Source: Micropterus salmoides
Lineage: Eukaryota; Chordata; Actinopteri; Centrarchiformes; Centrarchidae
Direction of reading: 5' to 3'
DNA length: 64,000 nucleotides
Assembly: GCF_014851395.1 (NCBI RefSeq)
Contig: NW_024040928.1
Location: forward strand, 11,681,943 to 11,745,942
Part shown: piece after piece, positions 12,641 through 22,903 of the stretch
Position numbering within the stretch: the first letter of the stretch is position 1
How the letters are laid out: each line of letters opens with the position of its first letter
Position numbers and translations under genes: made by a program
Notes under the pieces: generated by a model
What the model saw: the letters and a program-made list of their open reading frames with translations, nothing else
Database searches by the model: none
What the model was told of the DNA's origin: nothing

Positions 12641-13320
12641 TAAAGTAAGAAATGTAACGTTAGAATATGTGCTGATTACAACCTGATAATTGAAAGAAGT
12701 GAATAGCCTATGTTTTCTGAATGATATTCAGACTAAAATCTATTTCGCAACATCTGTTTTGGCTCTGATAAATTGATATGGGCGACGTCCCCATTCTTTT
12801 AAACGATCAATAACCGACTAATTGCTAATGGATACTCCACAATACTGCCTCAGCCCCACAAACGTCAACCAAATGAGACTGCATTTCCAAAACATCCTTG
12901 TAAACCAGCATAAAACCAGATGAAAGAGCGGACAATGTGCTGCTTGTCTACACGGGAACCGACACACGAATATCATCGCTAACGTTACACGGCTTCAAGT
13001 GAAATGTTATCAACAAGGTGATGCATTCAAGCACCCACCTACTACATGGTGGTACGCTTGAGTCGTCTTTAAACGTAACGATGAACGTTAACATAATTTG
13101 AAGAACCAACCGCCAACGTTAACTTGACTCACCGTTAACGTAGCGGTAGAATTCACCTACACCAGGAAATACAACCGCCAACAGTAACGTAACGGGGTCT
13201 GTTCAATTACAAAATGACTTTTAAACATGTCCGGTACGCTGGTTTTAACGTTACCTACGCTAAGTGTTTCTACGTCCAACATAACCGAGCGAGATAACGT
13301 TACAGCGGGACATGAAAGTA
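12640..13320. promoter_or_regulatory. Cluster of TAACGTTA-type motifs, CpG-containing
   Basis: The octamer TAACGTTA or near forms (AACGTTA, GTTAACGT, TAACGTAAC) recur about ten times between 12655 and 13310, for example near 12655, 12980, 13070-13095, 13112, 13131, 13183, 13245 and 13293, with further ones near 13604 and 13690. CpG content is higher than in the flanks. Together with CCAAT and CRE-like sites at 13.83-13.99 kb this looks like a promoter region, but which strand it serves is not clear. Confidence 0.4.
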
Positions 13321-13538
13321 GTTTAGGTGATGATAACAGGGATAATGTGGAACAAGGTAGGCGCCATGAAGCGCCTTCCATCGAAGGCATGACTGTAACT
13401 CCTAATAACGGATTTAAAGCGTGCTCTTTGCTTGGCCATTTCAGAAACCTGCTCCTGGTGGTTAATGTGGTCGTTAGTGCAGGTTCAGTAATGTATATAT
13501 TTACCGCAGTAAAATCGACAACAGAAAACGCCAAATAA
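13227..13538 (+). CDS. Hypothetical small single-pass membrane protein (unassigned ORF)
   Basis: An uninterrupted 103-codon ORF opens at ATGTCCGG. The first ~70 residues are polar and acidic, with a possible N-glycosylation sequon near residue 18 (NIT). Residues about 75-97 form a hydrophobic stretch (LLLVVNVVVSAGSVMYIF) preceded by basic residues, like one transmembrane helix near the C-terminus. I do not recognise the family. The opposite strand is also open (13684-13157, 175 codons), so at least one of the two is chance. The plus frame has the more protein-like composition. It lies inside the TAACGTTA/CpG patch, so it could equally be 5' UTR or promoter DNA. Treat as hypothetical. Confidence 0.25.
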   Translation: MSGTLVLTLPTLSVSTSNITERDNVTAGHESSLGDDNRDNVEQGRRHEAPSIEGMTVTPNNGFKACSLLGHFRNLLLVVNVVVSAGSVMYIFTAVKSTTENAK

Positions 13539-13824
13539 CCGAAAAGCATTGAATCAACTGCAGTCGCCAATGAATTAATTATGTGGTTTAAAGGGTGGTC
13601 AAATTTAACGTTACCTGTTGTAATTTCCAACGATGCGTGTGGAGAACTTTTCCAAACGTGGCCGCTCACTCTGTTCTCCTCCAAAAAAATAACGTACGTC
13701 CCACTATCTCAGCCTCCAAAAATCTCCACTCCAGTCCACACCGAAAATCTGGCCAGGGCTCAGGGAAGAAGTGTCCATCATCATCAACACCCGCCCCATA
13801 CAGTGAAAAACATCTTTTAGCGGT

Positions 13825-13995
13825 CTCCCATTGGCTCAGAGGGGCTACTGTATTAGATCTTGAGATGTGATTGGTCGGTCGCGCTGTCCATTTGCATTTG
13901 GGGACGTTCGATGCAGATGTGGCAGTGCCAGTGTGGCGAGGCAGCGCCCTCTAGAGGACCAATAGGATCACTGCACTACGTTGATGACGTAGTTC
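13825..13995. promoter_or_regulatory. CCAAT-box / CRE-like promoter patch
   Basis: Within 170 bases there are three NF-Y-type CCAAT boxes: CCATTGGCT near 13828 and TGATTGGTC near 13868 (both CCAAT on the minus strand), and GACCAATAGG near 13958 (plus strand). A TGACGTAG half-CRE follows near 13984. Two of the three CCAAT boxes read on the minus strand, which would suit a minus-strand start near 13.75 kb. I could not find a convincing gene for it. Confidence 0.4.
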
Positions 13996-14079
13996 ACAGT
14001 TTTTCTGTTTGTCCATCTGAGGTGCATGTTTTATTTTTATAATTTAAAGATACGCATTTTTTAAGGTGGATACAGATAC

Positions 14080-14310
14080 TGCCCTTTGTTCTCTCCGTGT
14101 CTGCGTGGGTTTTCTCTAGGTGCTCCGGCTTCCTCCCACCATCCAAAGACATGCGGACTAGGTTAATTGGTGACCCTAAATTGTCCTTAGGCCTGAGTGG
14201 TTGTTTGTCTATGTGTGGCCCTGCCATGGACTGGTGATCTGTCCAGGGTGTACCCCAACTTTTGCCCGATGTAAGCTGGGATTGGCTCCAGCCCTCCGTG
14301 ACCCTGTACC
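14080..14310 (+). repeat. Dispersed teleost repeat, forward copy
   Basis: Contains TGTCTGCGTGGGTTTTCTC, GCTCCGGCTTCCTCCCACC, GGTTAATTGGTGACCCTAAA, CTGGTGATCTGTCCAGGGTG and AGCTGGGATTGGCTCCAGCC. I recognise this as a very common interspersed repeat of ray-finned fishes that usually ends in a GGAT/ATGG tandem. Its 3' portion is matched in inverse orientation at 53508-53605. A minus-strand ORF across it (14227-13994) is incidental. Confidence 0.8.
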
Positions 14311-17300
14311 TCAGTATTTCTAAAATTCTGGCAATGGGCTCTTGTTCAAGACAATTTTGTTTTTATTTGTATTAATTATTGATAGAAGTTAATGAATCTC
14401 ATCTGTTTTTGTTTGTTTTGGTATTCAGAAAGTCACAGTATTAAAGGATTTTAATTTCTGAGCGCTGATGGAAAAAAAATATATGTATAAAATAAAAAAC
14501 TCTTTGGTTATATTTAATTTTGTGTTTAAATTTTTTGGTAATGACACATTCATTGAGTATTTCATTATGTTGATTACCTCTTCCCCATTCAGTTATTCTT
14601 TCTCTTCTCAACATATTCTTACCCTCACTCACACACAAAGGACATGCTGGTCATTGCATAACATAAGGCATGGCTACAGTAACTGCATACACACGCGCCT
14701 CACATATATACCCACACTCACACCCAGATTAAGCTCAAGTAATTGGCTTATAGTGTAATGCAGCGTGGAGATTTGACTACAAAAGAGGAGGCGTAAACAA
14801 CCACATAAGAACAGCATCTATGTATAGCCAAGTAGTATAACAATAAAAAAAAAAATTAATGAGTGAATAAGACTGACTTAGAAGTACTGAAGTATTTTAT
14901 GCCAAAAACTTGCAACAGAAAAGGGCAATTTGACTGTCAGAAAAACGGTAAGTCATCGCATTATGCAGCTTGATTTGAGTCCAAATTTAGCAGCTAGGAG
15001 GCAGGTGGGGTGTGTTTCAGCGCACTCACCATTAGCAGAGCAGCATGGATCCAGAAGTGAAGCACAGCAGGCCAGTAGAGCATGTGCACACAAACACAGA
15101 GCAATGGAGAACAGAAAATCAGACACTGCTCTGGCCTTATTTCACATCACATCAACATGTTAATTTTATGAGCTGCATCTGCAACCGTTGCATACCTTGA
15201 AAATCAAGGTCAAGTAATGCTGTTTGGTAAGTTACACAATCTCTACAATATGATGGGTATGAGAGGGAGGCAAAAAGGGACACAGCTGATTCCTGATTAC
15301 CCATGAATCATGGGTACAGCCATGCATCCAGACGGGTCATGAGAAAAAGCACACACACACAGCAGGCGTGACAGCAGTCTGGTATTAGTCTAATTTTATT
15401 GACATAATATCCACATGTGTGGAGAGTGAAAGGAAACACACCTACACTGGAACATTTAATCACACAAATAATACAGAGCTAAGTGAGTTAAAGTCCCTGA
15501 AGTCTTCAACCCTTTTGACTGACCAGCCCTTAAATTGAATTGCTACCTGATTGCAACGAGCTTGACCTTCGGCAGTCTCAGTTTGGATCATAATCAAAAC
15601 AGTACAGGGTGCCTGGAGGGTAAAATCATACTAAACATGGGAGAGCTGTTTAGTATCAAAAACAAAACCCAAGAGAAGAAAGAATAATAAAATCATGAAA
15701 ACTGCTGAATAATTAATTACAGACTGATTTTGTATCTGTTTGTTTGACTTCACACAACCACACATAACTGAGGCCATCTATGTCATAAGTGTACCACGAA
15801 AGATTCTGATGGTTTCCTTGGTTCTCTGGCAGTTTATTGTATCACCCGATCCCAAGATTAAAAACACTGACAAGGTCACAATGAAGACAAATGGCTGCAA
15901 TTAGCTCCTCCCACATGCTTTTCTAGATCTCTGATAGCGCACAAAAAGTCAAGAAAATCAGAAACGTGTACCTGATTGTCAAAGGTCCCATATTGCAGAA
16001 ACAGTTCCCACACTGAGTCTAATCGGCCTGATGTCATGAGGTCTCTCTCTATCTTCTCTGCTATGACTCTCCACTTCCTCCTGTTCTGACGTGCAGAAAC
16101 GTCTCAGTGCGCACAACTGTTGTCTCTTTGCCTTATGCTGAATGCCTAGGCTTACAGTGTGGAGCTGATCAACTACGCTTGCAGTGTTCCCGCTGTATAC
16201 CAACAGATTTCTGCTGGTGTCTATAAGCTAACAGGCTTGGCAGAAACACACTGTCCTACAGCCAAGGGGCTATAGTAGGCTAGCTGTTCGGTTCCCCATG
16301 CAGCCATGAGATCAAGCTAGTACAGATTCTCTGGAGGATTAGCAGCAAGTACTTCTGAGGGGAATTATCCTGACACAGCCAGCTGGACAGCATAACATTG
16401 CCCACTGGACCAACTGCTGTCCAGTCAACTCTTTACCCTGCAGAGCAGGCAGCTATCGCCCAGTCATCCTTCTACCATTATTATCTATCATTCCACCCTG
16501 CACCCTGGTTTAAGAAAACAGTGGCCTAAATGACTATGACTCAGGCAACCCTGAGCACTAATGTTAAAAACTGCAAACTACCCATTCAGTGTCCTCACAT
16601 AGTCAATGAAAGCATGTTCCAAGAGGCTTAAAGCTGCATTTCATGCGTGATTTGCACAGTTTCTGTAGTGTGTTATGTTGATTAGACCCAAAAAGTTAAT
16701 AATTTCATTAATTAAATATGTGCAAATATATATACATATATAGCACCCTTTCGTAGATCTTAGAGATTGTGGTCTAATATATGAAGATTATAAGGTGACA
16801 GTGCTATGCGGTGTGTTCAGTGAGCTACAGTTCCATGTTATTTTTCTCATCATTAAAGCTTCTGTGACCCATCAGCTGAAGAGTTTACCGTCATTCAGCT
16901 GGGGATGCTACAAATTCACTACTAAAGTGGACATGCGACCAAAACAGTCCATGTGCTCCGTGAGAAGTCAGCTGACTTCCTTAAAGGGCAATCGGACAAC
17001 TCTACTGTACATCAACGCCACCACATCCTCACTGCCCATTAGACAGTTAACTTGAGTGTAATGGTAAATCAATGGAATAAGATTTCAATTATTAGAAACT
17101 AAATCTAATGAGTGAATCTCCAAAAAATAATTCTTCAGTTTTTAAATGGACACGACTATGCTGGAGGAAACATATCTGATTAATCACGCTCAACAGAAAT
17201 ACACTGAAACTCTCACAGCATACCTCAGTATTCATATTGCAAACCACCATTTGTGGTCAGCGAGGGAGGAGATTCATTTGACGTCCAATAAGCATCAAAA

Positions 17301-18170
17301 GTGCAAATTAAGTGGTATTTAGTATAATCTTATGGACAAAGCCAATGTCTCTGCCATTATTTGAACATATGTTCAAACAGCACATGTTAAGTATTAAATA
17401 ATGAAAATAGCATGCACTGTTGCCTACAGTATGCACAGATACGCAAACACAAGCACAAATCTACACACCCAGGCTGAGGACACGCACAGGCTTTTAACCC
17501 CAGTGCTAAAAACAGGATTACACAACATAATGCACACTAAAACACACACACACACACACACACACAATCAAACTGTATTTTACCTGACAACCAGTTGATT
17601 AACGGCCAGAACAAGCAGCTTGACTGGACTAAGTATTTCCTTGTATGACTCCACTTCTCTGGCTTTCCCTGTCTTCACGTGTGTCGAACAAATACCAACG
17701 ACTTGAACAAATCCATCAACCCTGTTTGTTTTATGCATGTCAACGGCCAACCTCCCTCCCGCTCTCTCTCTCTTCCTCTTACACTTCTTGGTGTGTGCGT
17801 GTGTGTGCGTGGTAACTCTAAACTCCAGGATCAGGTGTCAGCTGAGGAGGAGAGCTAAGAGAGAAAGATTATTAAAGAAAAATAACCTGACTGGCAGAAA
17901 GATAAAGAATACAGTATACTGAGAGAAGACTACAGGCAGGAAATAGAGGAGAGCAGGGCTTTTTGCAGGGTGCACAGGTGGACAGGATGATAAAATTTTA
18001 GTTTAGTGTGTGTGTGCTTGTATTAATCACATAGGGTTCAGGCTTTGGTAAAGTTTTATTTTGTGAAGAGAGAAAAAGCCTACAGCTAAGGAAAAAAAAG
18101 CTCAACTTTTATGTAGATACAAGTATAAAAAATAACAGTATATAAAAATAAGATAGCAACTTAGACCAAC
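14311..18170. other. Non-coding stretch, no gene seen
   Basis: AT-rich with CA microsatellites (for example 17541-17566). A minus-strand ORF of 74 codons at 15979-16203 and a plus ORF at 16795-17055 have no splice context and look like parts of old interspersed repeats. Neither shows a domain I recognise. Confidence 0.4.
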
Positions 18171-18176
18171 AACATT

Positions 18177-19093
18177 CAATGTCTATATACCGTAAAGCAA
18201 CACAATGTCCTCCTAAGTGCCAAAACAAATGTGTGTGTGTGTGTGTGTGTGTGATGGCGTTAACAGTAAAAGGTGTGTCTTGAATTAACCCTCTATGGCA
18301 TGAGGTTGCCCTCAACAAACTCTTTTGGCCCCCACATCCCTCCTTTAACTTTTAAAGTAAAAAATCATTGTCTGATAAGTCTGTGACCAATGAAATTTGA
18401 GATTGGAGTGGGTTTGACCTTTCGTCAGGGGGTGGAACAGTCCTTTTTGGGAACATTGCCGGCTTGGACACACTGCTAGCAGAAGGTAAGATAAATTTCA
18501 CTTTTTAACATGTTTAAAGTTAAATAACTTTGTATAAATAACATCTGTCATGTGCATGAATATGTGAAGAAGCATATTTGATTGAGTAAAGATATGTTTT
18601 GTCTTTATTTATATAGTAAAACTGTATTTTTTTTTCATTTGTTGCCTCAAGGCAACATTGTGCACTTAGACCACTCTTGTTTGAACAATAACATTCTTAT
18701 GGATGGATACGTGCAAGGATGCATAGTTATCGCCATAATGTTTGTTTTCCTTTACTATCTACTATTACTCACAGGAAATGGAAACATATGGGTGTAAAGA
18801 ACATGATCGAGCAGTTAGGCTTATTCCTTCCGACAGTGAGGACAGTTAGCTTGAGGAGCGTGACAGTAAGGAAGAGTGGACCCCAGAATCAGGTTTGAGG
18901 GAGACTTAGGAGATCAGGGTCAGTAGAGTAACTTATACTGTATGTTATGAACATGTGTGTGCATGCATGTGTGTGTCTGTGTGCGTGGACATCAATGGGT
19001 GAAGTGAGGTATATAACCTACGCTTCCTGACCAGCAACACACAATGTCTATATACCATAAAGCAACACAATGTCCTCCTTAGTGCCAAAACAA

Positions 19094-19125
<32 letters not shown>

Positions 19126-19159
19126 TGGTGTTAACAGTAAAAGGTGTGTGTTGAATTAA
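18177..19159 (+). repeat. Local direct duplication (two ~115-bp copies around 750 bp)
   Basis: 18177-18288 and 19042-19159 are near-identical: CAATGTCTATATACC, AAAGCAACACAATGTCC, GTGCCAAAACAAATG, a (TG)n run, then TTAACAGTAAAAGGTGTG and TTGAATTAA. The copies differ at a few bases and in (TG)n length (about 24 against 30 bases), so the microsatellite was duplicated with its flanks and has since diverged. Confidence 0.85.
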
Positions 19160-20737
19160 GAAAACTTAACCAGGAAAATACACAGACGTTTGTGTTTGTT
19201 TTGCATGTTTTCACGTGTGTGAGCGTGGCAAATATTTTGCACCTCACACCTAAAGAAACTATGAACTGGCACTCAGGCGGAAGTCAGAACCACAATACAC
19301 TACATTACAAATAAATTTAGCACAAACTAAAATGCAATAAAAGACATTTATAGAAAGCTGGAGGGGTTTCTCGTATCTAGTGTCTTTGCAAGCCTTGCTG
19401 GCTTTAAATATATGGTCCAGTCGTGTCCTGGAACCTGAATAAACCACATCAAATGGGTTTGCCTCATAGGACTGATAAGCTTCACTGGAAGCCGTCTTTA
19501 CTTTAAGGATAGTCTGTGAAATGCAAATTATCTCTGTTTGGATAGGCTGTCTGTGAAGGGTAGACTTCTAGGGTAGAAAAATGTCTCTTTCGTTTGTTCA
19601 GAAAATGGATTACTGTTATGGATGGTGAATATTTACAGTATGTGACATCTATACTACTATACATATTATATGACATGTTTAAATGTATAATGTTGATTTT
19701 TCACCGTAAAAATGTGATTTTTCAGTTTCCGCATATAATCAATCACTACATCACAATGGAAAATTGTATCCATTTCATCCACTTCTAGCAGATGGCATGT
19801 ACTCCAAGCATTATTGATTATATAATCAATGTCCTAAAGGCCTGTCTGAGTGGGGGTGATGCCTCACTCACTGCTGGCCTGTGATGCATGCAACACTGAC
19901 ATACCACTAGAGGACAGCAGCTCCTCTTTAGAAATCTGAAATAGTTTACATCACCAGAGCCTCATCCGAATCCATGATAGAAAAGGTGGGGGGGTCTTCA
20001 GCATTGGGTCAAGTGTGATAGTAGTATAATCTAGAAAACAGCGATGTATGATGGGGGTAAAAAGCAGATTATATTTATTTAAGAATACAGATTTGAATTG
20101 ATTTGTCTGTGAGAAGAGTCCCGTTCTCCTCAACTCCTGGATGTGGTCTTGTTTGGTTTTGTCACTCTTTTGCACACTACACAAAGTCATGCAGTCGTAC
20201 TGAAGCCTTCCTGGAAAAATGTGAGGAATTTTGTGTATTTCATACCAAGAGGGTTGAGAGGAAATTTATCTCACCCCCAGCTTAATACTGCAGCTGATTA
20301 TGCTTCATAAAATGTCCCTGTTACAGATGTGATGAAACTGAGTCTTTAAAACTTTAGTGTTGTTAATGTTGAAAGAGTTGGCTACCATCATAACATTGTA
20401 ATGATTATGATTATTACTTCATAAGGGTTTGGCACTTCTTTGACTCTTAATTTCATAATGCCACTCATCAGTGTGTGATGTATAAGACTTCCATAATACA
20501 CATCACATGATAAGAGGAAATGGTACAGACTCTATTACAGTTTGTAGTTAATTGATGCTAATACATTATGTGGCACTTTCTGACCCATGTAAACTGGCGT
20601 CTTTAAAATTCCCTTTTCTATTACTTTCTAATGACATCTAAAGTGTCCATTTCTCTTTAAGTATCTGTCGCTTTCAGCTACATTTTAGTGTCCAATTGCA
20701 GTTTTAATTTTACATCTGTTTTATTCCCCATCATCTT

Positions 20738-20999
20738 AGAGGTTGAGGAGGAGCCCTCCAGATTTTTCCGCCAACCGCCTGCTGTCCAGACTCTGCCCCC
20801 ACATATCTCAGACCAACTTGACATGAGTGTTTCCTGTCTCAAGTGGAAACATTGGAAAGAATCTCCTTCTCCAGGATCCACTGTAACAAGCTTATCCATT
20901 GAACTTCCACAGCTTGGATTGAATCTTGATTCTGGAGTTTTAATATCTCAAAAGGAAATACCAATCACTATACCCTGTATCTATAGCACACAATATTGA
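20738..20999 (+). CDS. Possible 3'-terminal coding exon of an unidentified gene
   Basis: A pyrimidine-rich tract ending CCCCATCATCTTAG (acceptor at about 20737) is followed by about 260 bases open in one frame to a TGA at 20997-20999. The peptide starts EVEEEPSRFFRQPPAVQTLP and ends IPITIPCIYSTQY. I do not recognise it and see no upstream exons I can join to it. An AATAAA follows at 21184-21189, about 185 bases after the stop, as expected for a last exon. The frame also stays open upstream to an ATG at 20688, so a stand-alone 103-codon ORF cannot be excluded. It could be a chance ORF or an lncRNA exon. Confidence 0.3.
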
Positions 21000-21183
21000 A
21001 GAGGCGCGTCAACCCTGACGACCCATGATAGTTTCTTGAACCAGAGGACAACATGTACATACACTTGTAGAAACTATGTAGGACTGCATTCCTAGTTTTC
21101 ATACTTCCATTGTTTGTACACCTTGATTTGGCAATGTGCCAAAGCACATTTATTTCCAGAAAAAATGAGCTTTATTGTCTGTC

Positions 21184-21189
21184 AATAAA
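21184..21189 (+). terminator. AATAAA polyadenylation signal candidate
   Basis: A canonical hexamer (GTCAATAAAGG) about 185 bases after the stop of the putative terminal exon at 20738-20999 and about 300 bases before the itpkb first exon. It would separate two tandem + strand transcripts if the upstream gene is real. Confidence 0.3.
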
Positions 21190-21339
21190 GGTAATTTGAA
21201 TTAACTGGAAAATCTACCTGAGAAGCAGGAGCTTATCCGGGGCTATTCATTCTAGTGTCTCGTCTTACCTCCATCGATGGGAAGTTTCAGTAATCTGTCA
21301 CTTTATATTCAAACTCAGTGTTGCTCCTTCTAATTACGG

Positions 21340-21470
21340 TTAATCACGCGCTTGTGCACGCATACTTTATCTGAGGGCTTCCCCGCACTGCACTGCACGT
21401 GCGTGTACAAACTGGTGGCTAATAAACTAGCGCGCGCACAGCTTTTTAGTTGGTTATCCCTCCGATGAAC
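21340..21470 (+). promoter_or_regulatory. itpkb: Probable itpkb promoter
   Basis: A CpG-containing stretch (CACGCGC, CACGTGCGTG, AGCGCGCGC) just upstream of the GA-rich 5' UTR exon. The E-box-like CACGTG lies near 21398. No clear TATA box is seen. The promoter is placed by position relative to exon 1 only; the start site was not determined. Confidence 0.4.
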
Positions 21471-22014
21471 CGAGAGAGAGAGAGAGTGAGAGAGAGAGAG
21501 TGAGAGAGAGAGGCTGTCTTGACGCTTCCGGCTTCAAACACACAGACAACCAGCGCTTCACTACGAGCACAGAGGTCTCGAGCAGCACGCATGACAACAG
21601 AAACCTCCCAAGAAACTATTTATCCCGAGAGCAAACTGTGAGAGGATTTCACCGGTCGGTACGAAATGCTTTGACGATTTCCTGAAATATCCAGAGAGAA
21701 AACGTGGAAGAGAAAATAATTTTAAAATCTTATCCTCCTTCTTCTTCTGTGGAGGAGTATTTTTGGTGAAAAGGTGAAGACGCAAGAGAGACCGGCGGCA
21801 GCGTCGAGCAAGTCCGTTTGTGGAAGAACCCCCCCCCCCCCCCCAAAAAAAAGTTTAGATAAGTTGTTTTGGCGCACAAGGAGCCGTGCCTTTGCTTGTT
21901 TTGCGTTCCGAGTGTCAAACTTACAGACAGAGAAGAGCCGTCCTCATTCGGTGGTGTCTGGTTCTGTTATCCCAGAGAAGACCTTGCCCTTGAAGAGGAC
22001 GGGACAGTGCGGAG
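21471..22014 (+). other. itpkb: itpkb exon 1, 5' UTR (non-coding)
   Basis: Starts in a GA run (about 21471-21510) and ends at a strong donor (GGAG|GTAAGA, donor at 22015). It carries no ORF that continues into the protein. It contains a C16A9 homopolymer block (21829-21853) and short upstream ORFs: ATG at 21591 (16 codons) and ATG at 21666 (ATGCTTTGA, two codons). The exact transcription start is unknown. It probably joins the acceptor at 26865. Confidence 0.5.
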
Positions 22015-22869
22015 GTAAGATAACACGGGACCCGCCACTGTCATGTCAGGACCCCCATCTGAGGAGATTATTGTTGTTGGAAAGAGTTTATTACACTTCA
22101 ATACCTCAGGTGTAAATGGACAACAGTGAAAGTTTGCAGGATTACAGGCCTAGTCTAGTGGGGAACTGGGGGAACCAAACATTTTGAGTAGTTTTAAAAC
22201 AATTTCATCCTTATTTTAAATTCAGAAATAGTTTATCCCTTCGAAATGGTTTAGTCTTGTTGAGTCTTGTTTTGTGCTTACAGATGCACTCATTTTAAAT
22301 AACAGCTGCTTTCCAATGATATACAGCACAGTATTATACTGTATCCTCATTTTTCAGCCACAATATTACTTAGATACGGTTGGACAGCATCTAATGGCAT
22401 CTCAGAGTTGAATCCACTTTATCAAATCAGTTTATGTCAATAACTCTATGCAAAAAAAGTTATAAATGCTGTAGAACATTTATAACTTTTGTTATAAACT
22501 TTTGTACTGCTCTTCAGTACAGCAATTGTTTGTATGTTTTGCACATCACTATTTACTCCTAAATAGAGCTGTAGGAGTAGGTGTTGTTTATTATATAATG
22601 TTATTTTACCAGCCGGCAACCAGATCCAAAATGGGAGCAGCTTTAGGAACCCAACGCCTTTTTTTATATAAGCATTAGATAATTAGTTTGCATTAGATTA
22701 GAGATCATTTCTAGGTCTTCAACTAAATATATTCAGATTTTTTTCTCAATTAATCAGTTAAATATTTGGTCTATAAAATGTCAGAAAAACGCCCATTAGG
22801 CCTACATTTTTTCCCAACATCATCAAATGTCAGTTTGTTTTGTCCCCCCCAAAAAAAGATATTAAGTTA

Positions 22870-22903
22870 ACAGCAATACAAGAGTTTTCTCTTGTATTGC
22901 TGT
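22870..22903. repeat. Perfect 15-bp hairpin in itpkb intron 1
   Basis: ACAGCAATACAAGAG at 22870-22884 and CTCTTGTATTGCTGT at 22889-22903 are exact reverse complements around a TTTT loop. It is short for a microRNA precursor, so more likely a transposon remnant or palindrome. Confidence 0.85.

Noticed and set aside
13157..13684. Minus-strand 175-codon ORF
   Set aside because: It overlaps the plus ORF at 13227-13538, has no recognisable domain and no clear splice context. Long open frames on both strands here follow from stop-poor, CpG-containing sequence. Kept only as an alternative.
15979..16203. Minus-strand 74-codon ORF, mixed composition
   Set aside because: No start or splice context, and the flanking sequence has the look of an old dispersed repeat; not listed as a gene.
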